Positions 1-7,295 of a stretch of DNA of 9,955 nucleotides are shown piece by piece (position 1 is the first letter of the stretch; each line of letters begins with the position of its first letter). The notes below the pieces were generated by a model that was given only the letters and a program-made list of their open reading frames with translations, had not been told where the DNA came from and ran no database searches. The DNA is taken from positions 1 to 9,955 of the forward strand of contig CAMCQD010000032.1 of the NCBI GenBank assembly GCA_945876925.1, given 5' to 3'. Source of the stretch: an uncultured Dermatophilus sp. Lineage in GTDB: Bacteria; Actinomycetota; Actinomycetes; Actinomycetales; Dermatophilaceae. A program made the position numbers and the translations under genes.

Positions 1-1085
1 TCGTGGTCCGCTCCGGCCCGGTCTACAACGCCGCCCCGGCCGCGCAGCTGGCCGTGGTCGTCGTCGGCGCGATCACGCTGACCATGGGCGCGATCATCGG
101 CTGCGCCAAGGACGACATCAAGAAGGCCCTGGCCGCCTCGACGATGAGCCAGATCGGCTACATGATGCTGGCCGCCGGCCTGGGCCCGGTGGGCTACGCG
201 TTCGCGATCTTCCACCTCATCACCCACGGCTTCTTCAAGGCCGGGCTGTTCCTGGGAGCCGGGTCGGTGATGCACGGCATGAACGACCGGGTCGACATGC
301 GCACCTTCGGGGCGCTGGCCGGGGCGATGCGGACCACCTGGCTGACCTTCCTGTGCGGCTGGCTGGCGATCATCGGCTTCCCGCTGCTGTCCGGCTTCTG
401 GAGCAAGGACAAGATCATCGAGGCCGCGTTCATCGGAACCGGCTGGCGCCCCTGGGTGTTCGGCACCATCACCGTGCTGGTGGCGGGGCTGACGGCGTTT
501 TACATGTCGCGGTTGTTCTTCATGACCTTCCACGGCCGTAAGCGCTGGCTGGAAGGTGACCGGCCGCACGAGTCCCCGGCGACCATGACGTTCCCGATGA
601 TCGTGCTGGCGCTCGGCTCGCTCGGGCTGGGCGGCGTGCTCACCCTCACCGGGTTCACGCACTGGCTAGAGCCGGTGGTCGGCGGGCACGGCGACGTCCA
701 CCCGGTGCTGCCGGTGCCGGTCATCACCGGCGGGACGCTCGTCGTGGTCGCGATCGGCGTGGCCCTGGCCTGGCAGCTGTACGTGCGCAGCACCGTGCCC
801 GCCACGGCCCCGCCCGCCTCGCCGCTGGTGGCGCTGGCCCGCAACGACTTCTACCAGGACGCGGTTAACGACGGCGCGCTCGTCATCCCCGGCAACGCCA
901 TCGTCGCGGGTGCCAGCGCCCTGGACGAGGTCGCCGTGGCCGGGGCCGCGACCCAGCTGGGGCACGGCATCGCCGGCCTGTCCCCGGCGATGGCCCGGCT
1001 CCAGAACGGATACGTCCGGTCCTATGCCCTGATGATGCTGCTCGGCGTCGTCGTCATTCTCGGTGCAGTGATGGTGGTGTGGTGA
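1..1085 (+). CDS. nuoL: NADH-quinone oxidoreductase subunit L (NuoL), 3' part
   Basis: This is the C-terminal part of the largest antiporter-like membrane subunit of complex I, which couples quinone reduction to proton translocation. The reading frame is open at the left edge, so the true start lies outside the window; the GTG at base 3 is internal. About 360 residues remain of a protein usually over 600 long. Family signatures, counted from base 3, are KDDIKKALAASTMSQIGYM near residues 36-54, HLITHGFFKAGLFLGAGSV near 71-89 (conserved His71, His75, Lys79) and FPLLSGFWSKDKIIEAAF near 126-143. The first two resemble the lysine- and histidine-bearing helices of the proton channel. Hydrophobic segments alternate with a hydrophilic stretch near 178-195. 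The last 25 residues form one more hydrophobic helix, matching the anchor that ends the NuoL lateral helix. The stop TGA overlaps the nuoM ATG by one base. Confidence 0.95.
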   Translation, partial: VVRSGPVYNAAPAAQLAVVVVGAITLTMGAIIGCAKDDIKKALAASTMSQIGYMMLAAGLGPVGYAFAIFHLITHGFFKAGLFLGAGSVMHGMNDRVDMRTFGALAGAMRTTWLTFLCGWLAIIGFPLLSGFWSKDKIIEAAFIGTGWRPWVFGTITVLVAGLTAFYMSRLFFMTFHGRKRWLEGDRPHESPATMTFPMIVLALGSLGLGGVLTLTGFTHWLEPVVGGHGDVHPVLPVPVITGGTLVVVAIGVALAWQLYVRSTVPATAPPASPLVALARNDFYQDAVNDGALVIPGNAIVAGASALDEVAVAGAATQLGHGIAGLSPAMARLQNGYVRSYALMMLLGVVVILGAVMVVW

Positions 1086-2611
1086 TGTCCGGCTTCCCCT
1101 GGCTGACGACCCTGGGACTGATCCCTCTCGCCGGTGCGCTCGTCCTGGTGCTCATGCGCGGCGCGCCCGCTGGCAAGCTGGTCGCCTTCGGGACGTCCCT
1201 GCTGACCCTCGCGGTCGCGGCCGGCGCGGCGCTCCAGTTCGATCCGTCCTCCGCCGCGCAGTTCCAGCTCGCTGAGACGCATGCGTGGATCCCGCAGTGG
1301 GGGGTCAGCTACGCCCTCGGGGTCGATGGCATGGCCCTGGCCCTCATCGTCATGGGCGCCATCCTCGTGCCGGTGTGCCTGCTGGCCGCGTGGAACGACA
1401 TCCCTGAAGGCGGTCAGCGCGAGAACCGCTACTTCGCCTGGATGCTGGTGCTCGAATCGATGATCGTGGGCGTCTTCGCGGCCACGGACGTGTTCCTCTT
1501 CTACGTATTCTTCGAGGTCATGCTCATCCCGGTGTACTTCCTCATCGGGTCCTACGGCGGTCCGCAGCGCCGGGCTGCGGCGATGAAGTTCCTGCTCTTC
1601 TCGCTGGCCGGCGGGCTGATCATGCTGGTCGCGATGATCGCCCTGTGGGCGCAGGGCCCCGGCGGCGAGACCGGGTTCCTGGTGTCCAGCCTGACCGGGC
1701 TGGACCTGCCCGGCACCGCAGGGATGCTCATGTTCGCCGGTTTCTTCATCGCCTTCGCGATCAAGGCGCCGATGTGGCCGGTGCACACCTGGCTGCCGGA
1801 CGCGGCCGGCGAGGCCCGCCCGGCGACCGCGGTGCTGCTGGTCGGCGTGCTGGACAAGGTCGGCACCTTCGGGATGATCCGGTTCTGCCTGCAGCTGTTC
1901 CCCGGCGCCTCCCAGGCGGCCACCCCGGTCATCATCGTCCTGGCGCTCATCTCGATCATCTACGGGGCCGTGCTGGCGATCGGCTCGAAGGACATGATGC
2001 GCCTGATCGCGTACACCTCGGTGAGCCACTTCGGCTTCATCGTGCTGGGCATCTTCGCGCTGACCAGCATCGGCGGCGCCGGCTCGGTGCTGTACATGGT
2101 CAACCACGGTTTCTCCACCGCGGCGCTGTTCCTCATCGCGGGCATGCTCATCACCCGCGGGGGGAGCAAATACTGGGACGCCTACGGCGGCTGGCAGCGG
2201 GTCACCCCGGTCCTGGCGGGCACGTTCCTGGTGTCCGGGCTGAGCGCGCTCGCGCTGCCCGGACTGGGTTCCTTCATCTCCGAGTTCCTCGTGATGATGG
2301 GCACGTACCAGCGCTACCCGGTGGCCGCGGTCATCTCCGCGACCGGGGTCATCCTGGCCGCGGTGTACATCCTCATCCTCTACCAGCGCGTCTTCACCGG
2401 GCCCAAGCCGGATGACCGGGCGGGCGTGGCCGATCTGACGGCGCGGGAGAAGTGGGTCGTGGCCCCGCTCATCGTGCTGTTCCTCGTGCTCGGTTTCTTC
2501 CCGAAGGTGGCTCTTGACGTGATCAACCCATCGGTGGCGCACACTCTGTCGATCGTCGGAGCCAGCGACCCGGCTCCTGCCGTGACCCTGTCGAACGGGA
2601 GCGAGAAGTGA
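1085..2611 (+). CDS. nuoM: NADH-quinone oxidoreductase subunit M (NuoM)
   Basis: This is the second antiporter-like proton channel subunit of complex I: 508 residues, a normal length, hydrophobic almost throughout. Conserved features include Glu144 in FFEVMLIPVYFLIG (the essential glutamate of the fifth helix in the family), Lys227 in FAIKAPMWPVHTWLPDAAGEA, Lys258 in GVLDKVGTFGMIRF, the segment SKDMMRLIAYTSVSHFGFI (301-319), the broken-helix region VNHGFSTAALFLIAG (339-353) and Glu400 in LGSFISEFL. The usual histidine after WLPDA (HAEAP) is replaced here by AGEAR. I chose ATG 1085 because it overlaps the nuoL stop as TGATG. In-frame GTG codons at 1079 and 1082 would add only two residues and have no better ribosome site. 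The upstream ribosome-binding match is weak (GGTGG), which fits translation coupled to nuoL. Confidence 0.96.
   Translation: MSGFPWLTTLGLIPLAGALVLVLMRGAPAGKLVAFGTSLLTLAVAAGAALQFDPSSAAQFQLAETHAWIPQWGVSYALGVDGMALALIVMGAILVPVCLLAAWNDIPEGGQRENRYFAWMLVLESMIVGVFAATDVFLFYVFFEVMLIPVYFLIGSYGGPQRRAAAMKFLLFSLAGGLIMLVAMIALWAQGPGGETGFLVSSLTGLDLPGTAGMLMFAGFFIAFAIKAPMWPVHTWLPDAAGEARPATAVLLVGVLDKVGTFGMIRFCLQLFPGASQAATPVIIVLALISIIYGAVLAIGSKDMMRLIAYTSVSHFGFIVLGIFALTSIGGAGSVLYMVNHGFSTAALFLIAGMLITRGGSKYWDAYGGWQRVTPVLAGTFLVSGLSALALPGLGSFISEFLVMMGTYQRYPVAAVISATGVILAAVYILILYQRVFTGPKPDDRAGVADLTAREKWVVAPLIVLFLVLGFFPKVALDVINPSVAHTLSIVGASDPAPAVTLSNGSEK
2597..2601 (+). promoter_or_regulatory. Ribosome-binding site of nuoN
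   Basis: GGGAG lies inside the last codons of nuoM, six bases before the GTG at 2608. It supports that GTG as the nuoN start and the GTGA overlap with the nuoM stop. Confidence 0.7.
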
Positions 2612-4173
2612 ACGTCATCCCCGCAGCCGTCAGCCCGCTGGCACCCTCGGATGTCAATTTCGCCGCGCTGGCCCCGATCGGAGTAGTCCTCATCGCCGCC
2701 TTCGCCGGCATCCTCGTGGAGGCGTTCATGCCGCGCCGCAACCGGCACGAGGCGCAGGTCGTGCTCCTAGTGGTCGCGCTGCTCATGGCGTTCATCATGC
2801 TCGTCACATACCGGGGGGACATGGCCGGGATCACCGCCGGCGGCTCCGTCGTGGTCGACGGCCCGGGGTGGATTCTCCAGGTCCTCATCGTGCTCGCCTC
2901 GCTGCTGGCGCTGGCCATCACCACTGAGCGGTTCGGCGGCCGGATCGCCGACGCGTTCACCCCCGGCGGGGCGACCGTGCCGACCTCCCCGCAGGAGAGC
3001 CTGGCCCTGGCTAAGGGCTCGTCCACGGAGATCTACCCGCTGGCGCTGTTCTGCGTGAGCGGCATGATGCTGTTCGTCATCGCCGGTGACCTGGTGACGA
3101 TGTTCGTCGCGCTGGAGACGCTGTCCCTGCCGCTGTACGTGATGACGGCGATGGCCCGCCGCCGGCGGCTGCTCTCGCAGGAAGCCGGCCTGAAGTACTT
3201 CCTGCTCGGATCGTTCGCCTCGGCGTTCTTCCTGTTCGGGTCGGCGCTGCTGTTCGGTTTCGCCGGGACGGTCAGCATCGCCGAGATCGCCGCGGCGGTC
3301 TCGCAGGTGTCCGGGCGGGGGCCGCTGCTCGTGCTGGGCATCCTGTTCGTGCTCACCGGGATGCTGTTCAAGGTCGGCGCGGTGCCGTTCCAGTGGTGGA
3401 CCCCGGATGTCTACCAGGGCGCCCCCACTGCGGTGACCGGTTTCATGGCCTCGGTGACGAAGATGGCGGCCTTCGGTGCGCTGCTGCGCGTCGTCTACGT
3501 CGGGTTCGAGGGCGCTCGCTGGGAGTACCAGGTCGTGCTGTGGGTGATCGCGGCCCTGACGATGATCGCCGGGTCGGTGCTGTCGGTGACTCAGAGCGAG
3601 ATCAAGCGGATGCTGGCGTATTCCTCGATCGCGCACGCCGGGTTCATCCTCGTCGGGCTGATCGCCTTCGACCGCGCCGGGGTCTTAGGGGTGATCTTCT
3701 ACCTGGGTGCCTACGCGCTGACGACCATCGCCGGTTTCGGCCTGGTGACGGTGGTCCGCTCGCAGGGCTCCGAGGCTACTGAGCTGCGCCAGTGGGCTGG
3801 CCTGGGCAGGGAGCACCCGGTGGTGGCCGGCGGGATGGCGCTGGTGCTGCTGGCCTTCGCGGGCATCCCGCTCACGTCCGGGTTCACCGCCAAGGTGGCG
3901 GCCTTCAGCGCGGCTATCGCGCACGCGGGCACCCCGGGGGTCACCCTGGCCGTGATCGGCGTGCTGTGCAGCGCGGTCACCGCGTTCGTGTATTTCCGCG
4001 TCATCGTGCTCATGTTCTTCTCCGGCCCCGGGGACGAGGACGTGGTCGTGGCCCTCCCGTCGAGCCTGACTCAGGCGGCCATCGCGCTCGGCCTGATCGC
4101 CACGCTCGCTCTCGGGCTGTTCCCCGGGCCGGCGCTGAGCGCGATCAACGACGCCTCGCTGTTCCTGCGATGA
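2608..4173 (+). CDS. nuoN: NADH-quinone oxidoreductase subunit N (NuoN)
   Basis: This is the third antiporter-like subunit of the complex I membrane arm: 521 residues, in the normal range for actinobacterial NuoN. Visible signatures are Glu170 in FVALETLSLPLYVM, Lys196 in LKYFLLGSFASAF, Lys255 in FKVGAVPFQWWTPDVYQGAP (254-273), Lys285 in ASVTKMAAFG, SEIKRMLAYSSIAHAGFI (330-347, Lys333) and Lys429 in SGFTAKVAAF. These match the charged residues of the central proton path in the family. A hydrophilic loop near 106-142 separates early helices, as I expect for actinobacterial homologues. The start is GTG with a GGGAG site six bases upstream, and it overlaps the nuoM stop by four bases. The stop overlaps the next gene's ATG by four bases, so the nuo transcript continues into the polyprenyl synthase. 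Confidence 0.96.
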   Translation: MNVIPAAVSPLAPSDVNFAALAPIGVVLIAAFAGILVEAFMPRRNRHEAQVVLLVVALLMAFIMLVTYRGDMAGITAGGSVVVDGPGWILQVLIVLASLLALAITTERFGGRIADAFTPGGATVPTSPQESLALAKGSSTEIYPLALFCVSGMMLFVIAGDLVTMFVALETLSLPLYVMTAMARRRRLLSQEAGLKYFLLGSFASAFFLFGSALLFGFAGTVSIAEIAAAVSQVSGRGPLLVLGILFVLTGMLFKVGAVPFQWWTPDVYQGAPTAVTGFMASVTKMAAFGALLRVVYVGFEGARWEYQVVLWVIAALTMIAGSVLSVTQSEIKRMLAYSSIAHAGFILVGLIAFDRAGVLGVIFYLGAYALTTIAGFGLVTVVRSQGSEATELRQWAGLGREHPVVAGGMALVLLAFAGIPLTSGFTAKVAAFSAAIAHAGTPGVTLAVIGVLCSAVTAFVYFRVIVLMFFSGPGDEDVVVALPSSLTQAAIALGLIATLALGLFPGPALSAINDASLFLR

Positions 4174-5177
4174 CCGGGCAGACCGGGGCCACCGGCCTGC
4201 CCGGCGTTGACCCCGGGCTCGCGGAGCGGATGAGCCGGGATGTCGCGCGCGTCGAGGAATTCATCCAGGCGCAGCTGGCCGGCGAGGAGGAGTTCATCGC
4301 CTCCGCCGCGAATCACCTGTTCGCGGCGGGAGGTAAGCGGTTCCGCCCGATGCTGACCGTGCTGTGCTCCTACCTGGGCGGTGCGTACCCGGCCAGTGAT
4401 GAGGTGGTCGCCGCCGCGGCCGGGGTGGAGCTGACCCACCTGGCGTCGCTGTACCACGACGATGTCATGGACGAGGCGACCACCCGGCGCGGGGCGCTGA
4501 GCGCGAACCTCGCCTTCGGGAACACGACCGCGATCCTCGTGGGTGACCTGCTCTTCGGCAAGGCCTCGGCGATCGTGGCTGATCTGGGGGCCGAGGCGGT
4601 CCGGATCCAGGCGCAGACGTTCGTGCGGTTGTGCGCCGGGCAGATCCGCGATGCCCGCCCGTGCCCGCCGGGCGAGGACCGGCTGGAGTACTACCTGGGG
4701 GTGCTGCGCGACAAGACCGGGTCGCTGATCGCCACGGCGGCCCAGTACGGCGGCATGTTCGGCGGGGCCGCTCCGGGCACCGTCGAGGTGCTGCGCCGCT
4801 ACGGTGAGTCGCTCGGGATGGCGTTCCAGCTCGCCGACGACATCCTGGACGTGACCGGTGACGTCAGCGAGTCCGGCAAGGCGGCCGGCACCGATCTGCG
4901 AGAAGGTGTCGATACGCTGCCCGTGATCCTCGTGCGGGCTCAGGCGGACCCGTCCGATGCCCGCCTCATCGAGCTGCTGGATGCCGACCTGACGGACGAC
5001 CGCTTGCATGCCGAGGCGCTGTCGCTTCTCCGCCAGAACCCTATGCTGGCGCGAGCCCAGGAGATGACCAGGCAGGTGGCCGATGAGGCTTGCGAGGTGC
5101 TTGCGCCACTGGGGGAGTCCGCCGGGACGGACGCGCTGAAGGCACTCGCCAGGAGCGCGGTGGTACGCGTTCGCTGA
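4170..5177 (+). CDS. Long-chain polyprenyl diphosphate synthase (menaquinone tail)
   Basis: A trans-isoprenyl diphosphate synthase that adds isopentenyl units to an allylic diphosphate; 335 residues, typical for the family. Motifs: GGKRFRP (54-60), first Asp-rich motif DDVMD (97-101), RRG (106-108), second Asp-rich motif DDILD (223-227) and GTDLREG (240-246). The residues before the first motif (Ala92, Ser93, no bulky aromatic at those positions) suggest a long product rather than a C15-C20 one; the exact length cannot be read. It resembles the mycobacterial grcC1 / heptaprenyl synthase type, so the product is probably the menaquinone side chain. ATG 4170 overlaps the nuoN stop as ATGA and has almost no Shine-Dalgarno match, implying coupling to nuoN. 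An ATG at 4230 has a GGAG too close to it, and starting there would remove an N-terminal stretch (VDPGLAER) that resembles actinobacterial relatives. Co-transcription with complex I links synthesis of the quinone to the enzyme that reduces it (inference). Confidence 0.94.
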   Translation: MTGQTGATGLPGVDPGLAERMSRDVARVEEFIQAQLAGEEEFIASAANHLFAAGGKRFRPMLTVLCSYLGGAYPASDEVVAAAAGVELTHLASLYHDDVMDEATTRRGALSANLAFGNTTAILVGDLLFGKASAIVADLGAEAVRIQAQTFVRLCAGQIRDARPCPPGEDRLEYYLGVLRDKTGSLIATAAQYGGMFGGAAPGTVEVLRRYGESLGMAFQLADDILDVTGDVSESGKAAGTDLREGVDTLPVILVRAQADPSDARLIELLDADLTDDRLHAEALSLLRQNPMLARAQEMTRQVADEACEVLAPLGESAGTDALKALARSAVVRVR

Positions 5178-5305
5178 GCGTAGGTCACTCGGCGGTCTGA
5201 TGTTTCAGTTTCGTTGCGCCCTGCGGTGTGCCCCCGGTGGGTATCTGGGTCTGCTGAGGGCCAACCGCTCTGATCGGATGACCAATTCTGTCGGGATTCC
5301 GCCAA

Positions 5306-5331
5306 AGCTGTATCTACATTTTATAACAGCT
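5306..5331. promoter_or_regulatory. AT-rich inverted repeat upstream of tetR, candidate operator
   Basis: AGCTGT (5306-5311) and ACAGCT (5326-5331) form a perfect 6-bp inverted repeat around a 14-base AT-rich centre. The centre contains TACATT (5315-5320) and TATAAC (5322-5327), either of which could serve as a -10 box. TetR-family regulators often bind such dyads over their own promoter, so this is a reasonable autoregulation site. That role is inference; the symmetry and base composition are visible. It is the most AT-rich patch of the gap between the polyprenyl synthase and tetR (5178-5401). Apart from the candidate -10 box at 5389, I see no gene or clear terminator in the rest of that gap. 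Confidence 0.4.
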
Positions 5332-5388
5332 GGGTATGGGCCCGGTAAGGGAGGCCGACCGGCGGGGTGTCGCCCGGTCCGCGGGCCG

Positions 5389-5394
5389 TATCGT
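5389..5394 (+). promoter_or_regulatory. Candidate -10 box for a leaderless tetR transcript
   Basis: TATCGT fits the actinobacterial -10 pattern TANNNT and stands exactly seven bases before the ATG at 5402. That is the spacing expected when transcription begins at the A of the start codon. No convincing -35 box is visible. It would explain why the ATG lacks a Shine-Dalgarno sequence. Confidence 0.3.
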
Positions 5395-5401
5395 AAGCGT
5401 T

Positions 5402-6025
5402 ATGTCCCGTGTTCCTGCTGAGCAGCGGCGTGAGCAGCTGATAGAGGCGACAATCGACCTCGCCATCGAGGAAGGTCTGGCGGCCGCATCGGTTCGCCGC
5501 ATCGCCGACCGCGCCAACGTCTCCCTGGGCGTCGTGCACTACTGCTTCAACAGCAAAGAGGCCCTCCTCAACGGGGTGGCCGAGTCGTTCGCGACCCCCA
5601 TCCTCGGGCCCGTGGCCGCCGCGATCGAGGAGGGCCGGGCGCAGGGTCTGGATTTCCGCGAGCTAGCGGTGAACGCCTTCCGGGCATTCTGTGACGTAAC
5701 GCGCCACGCGCCGGGGCGCCAGCTGCTCAGCTACGAGCTGGCTGCCTGGTCTATCCGCGGCGACGGCGAGGCCGCCCGGCTGCTCTACCAGACCTACCTT
5801 GACGTCATCGAGGGCTTCCTCACCGAGGGCCTGGGGCTGCAGGGAACGCCGGAGGTGCCGATGCGGGTGCTGGCCCGGATGGTGCTCGCGCTCGCTGACG
5901 GCGTCACCCTGGCCTGGCTGGTCGACCGGGATGACGAGGCCACAGACCAGGTGATCCAGATCCTGCTCGACGGGCTCCTCAAGATCGCCCAGAGCGACTC
6001 CGGGCCCAAGCTCGTCGCCACCTGA
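5402..6025 (+). CDS. TetR/AcrR-family transcriptional regulator
   Basis: A 207-residue one-component repressor of the TetR family, a normal length. Residues 7-53 form the DNA-binding domain: helix 1 EQRREQLIEATIDLAIEEG, then the helix-turn-helix ASVRRIADRANVSLGVVHYCF (29-49) and SKEALL. The C-terminal part (about 62-200) is the ligand-binding and dimer domain, which does not identify the ligand; the overall look is closest to BetI-like members. I chose ATG 5402 because MSRVPAEQRREQLIEA begins as relatives do. The frame stays open to an ATG at 5336, which would add 22 arginine-rich residues with less typical codons (AGG, two GTA). No ribosome site precedes 5402. The gene follows the nuo/polyprenyl operon on the same strand after 224 bases and converges on korBA. 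Its targets are unknown; its own promoter and the neighbouring operons are the obvious candidates. Confidence 0.92.
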   Translation: MSRVPAEQRREQLIEATIDLAIEEGLAAASVRRIADRANVSLGVVHYCFNSKEALLNGVAESFATPILGPVAAAIEEGRAQGLDFRELAVNAFRAFCDVTRHAPGRQLLSYELAAWSIRGDGEAARLLYQTYLDVIEGFLTEGLGLQGTPEVPMRVLARMVLALADGVTLAWLVDRDDEATDQVIQILLDGLLKIAQSDSGPKLVAT

Positions 6026-6150
6026 CCCGTTCGCGCCCCTGCGGTTCCGGGCGTGAGCCGGCGCGGGCGGCGGAGGCCGTGCTCGCCGGTCAGCCCGGGC
6101 GGTGCCGGCCGGTGAGCGCACCGGAGGGGCAACCCGGCAGGCTACTCCAG

Positions 6151-6202
6151 CGGCATAGGTGAGCCCGGCACGATTCGTCTCGTGCCGGGCTCACCTATGC
6201 CG
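6151..6202. terminator. Perfect 23-bp hairpin between convergent tetR and korB
   Basis: The left arm 6151-6173 (starting CGGCATAGGTGAGCCC) is fully complementary to the right arm 6180-6202, around a six-base loop TTCGTC. No uridine run follows on either strand, as is common for actinobacterial intrinsic terminators. It lies 13 bases past the korB stop and 125 bases past the tetR stop, so it should act mainly on the kor transcript and could act in both directions. The rest of the 6026-6215 gap shows nothing else I can support. Confidence 0.8.
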
Positions 6203-6215
6203 TCCGGCGGGTGCT

Positions 6216-7295
6216 TCAGCCGGCTTCGACGTGCCAGGCGTCCCGCCCGCGCAGTAGCGCGGCCAGGTCGTGCTCGTCCGCCGGGCCGCCCGCATCGGCC
6301 ACGGCCGCGGCCACCTGCCCGCGCACCTGGTCGTCGTAGGCGGGCCGGTCAACGGCCCGGAACACGCCCATCGGCACGTGCTGCAGTCCGGAGTCGGTGA
6401 GGCCGGCCAGGGCGAAGGCGTGCGCGGGGTCTTCCAGGCCGGCGTCGTGCACCACGACCGGGGCCGAGGTGGCATGCGCCCCGATGACGTCGTAGCCGGT
6501 GCCGTCCTGGATGACGACGAAGTGGCCGTCCGCGGACGTGACCGGGGTGCCGTCGCGCAGCGGCAGGATGCGGATCGCGGCTTCGTCCTTGTCCTTGACC
6601 GGGGCGAACACGCCGTCGTTGAAGATCGGGCAGTTCTGGTAGATCTCCACGAACGAGGTGCCGCGGTGCTGCGCGGCCGCGCGCAGGGTGGCGGTCAGGT
6701 GCGCCCGGTCGCTGTCCAGGGTGCGGGCCACGAAGGTGCCCCCGGCCCCGATCGCGAGCTGCAGTGGGTCGAATGGCCGGTCCAGCGAGCCGACCGGGCT
6801 GGACTTGGTGATCAGCCCCTGCCGGGAGGTGGGCGAGTACTGGCCCTTGGTGAGGCCGTAGATCTGGTTGTTGAACAGCAGGATGTTCAGGTTGACGTTG
6901 CGGCGCAGCGCGTGGATGAGGTGGTTGCCGCCGATCGAGAGAGCATCGCCGTCACCGGTGACTACCCAGACGGACAGATCCTCGCGGGCGACGGCCAGCC
7001 CGGTCGCGATGGCCGGGGCGCGCCCGTGGATCGAGTGGAAGCCGTAGGTGTCCAGGTAGTACGGGAACCGGGAAGAGCAGCCGATCCCGGAGATGAACGC
7101 GATGTTCTCCCGGCGCAGGCCCAGTTCGGGCAGGAATGACTGCATGGCGGCGAGGATGGCGTAGTCGCCGCAGCCAGGGCACCAGCGCACCTCCTGGTCG
7201 CTGGCGTAGTCCTTGCGGGTCGCCTTGTTCTCCCCGGCGGCCAGGCGGGGCACTCCGTGCAGCCCGCTGCTGGGCATGGGGCGGTGGATGCTCAT
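6216..7295 (-). CDS. korB: 2-oxoglutarate:ferredoxin oxidoreductase, beta subunit (KorB)
   Basis: This is the thiamine-diphosphate and iron-sulfur subunit of a cytoplasmic 2-oxoacid:ferredoxin oxidoreductase, which with KorA converts 2-oxoglutarate and CoA to succinyl-CoA, CO2 and reduced ferredoxin. It has 359 residues. Visible motifs: CPGCGDY (39-45) and GIGCSS (70-75), with Cys222 in YQNCPIFND. Cys39, Cys42, Cys73 and Cys222 are the expected four ligands of the [4Fe-4S] cluster. The thiamine/Mg site is GDGDALSIGGNH (114-125) followed by NNQIYGLTKGQ (142-152). ATG 7295 has a strong GGAGGGG site eight bases upstream and overlaps the korA stop by four bases, so the pair is co-translated. The substrate is assigned from resemblance to actinobacterial KorAB; a pyruvate or branched-chain preference cannot be excluded by eye. 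No ferredoxin gene is present in the window. Confidence 0.94.
   Translation of the reverse strand: MSIHRPMPSSGLHGVPRLAAGENKATRKDYASDQEVRWCPGCGDYAILAAMQSFLPELGLRRENIAFISGIGCSSRFPYYLDTYGFHSIHGRAPAIATGLAVAREDLSVWVVTGDGDALSIGGNHLIHALRRNVNLNILLFNNQIYGLTKGQYSPTSRQGLITKSSPVGSLDRPFDPLQLAIGAGGTFVARTLDSDRAHLTATLRAAAQHRGTSFVEIYQNCPIFNDGVFAPVKDKDEAAIRILPLRDGTPVTSADGHFVVIQDGTGYDVIGAHATSAPVVVHDAGLEDPAHAFALAGLTDSGLQHVPMGVFRAVDRPAYDDQVRGQVAAAVADAGGPADEHDLAALLRGRDAWHVEAG

Noticed and set aside
1022..2542. 506-codon open frame on the minus strand opposite nuoM
   Set aside because: Its translation is rich in His, Arg, Asp, Glu and Gln with no family resemblance, as expected for the antisense frame of a high-GC gene. 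NuoM on the other strand is unambiguous.
2767..3636. 289-codon minus-strand open frame opposite nuoN
   Set aside because: Same antisense composition artefact; NuoN signatures occupy the plus strand.
3792..4169. N-terminal extension of the polyprenyl synthase frame back to 3792
   Set aside because: This part overlaps nuoN and translates to Arg/Gly/His-rich sequence; the family homology begins after ATG 4170.
5200..5421. 73-codon open frame between the polyprenyl synthase and tetR
   Set aside because: No ribosome site, no recognisable motif and overlap with the candidate tetR control region.
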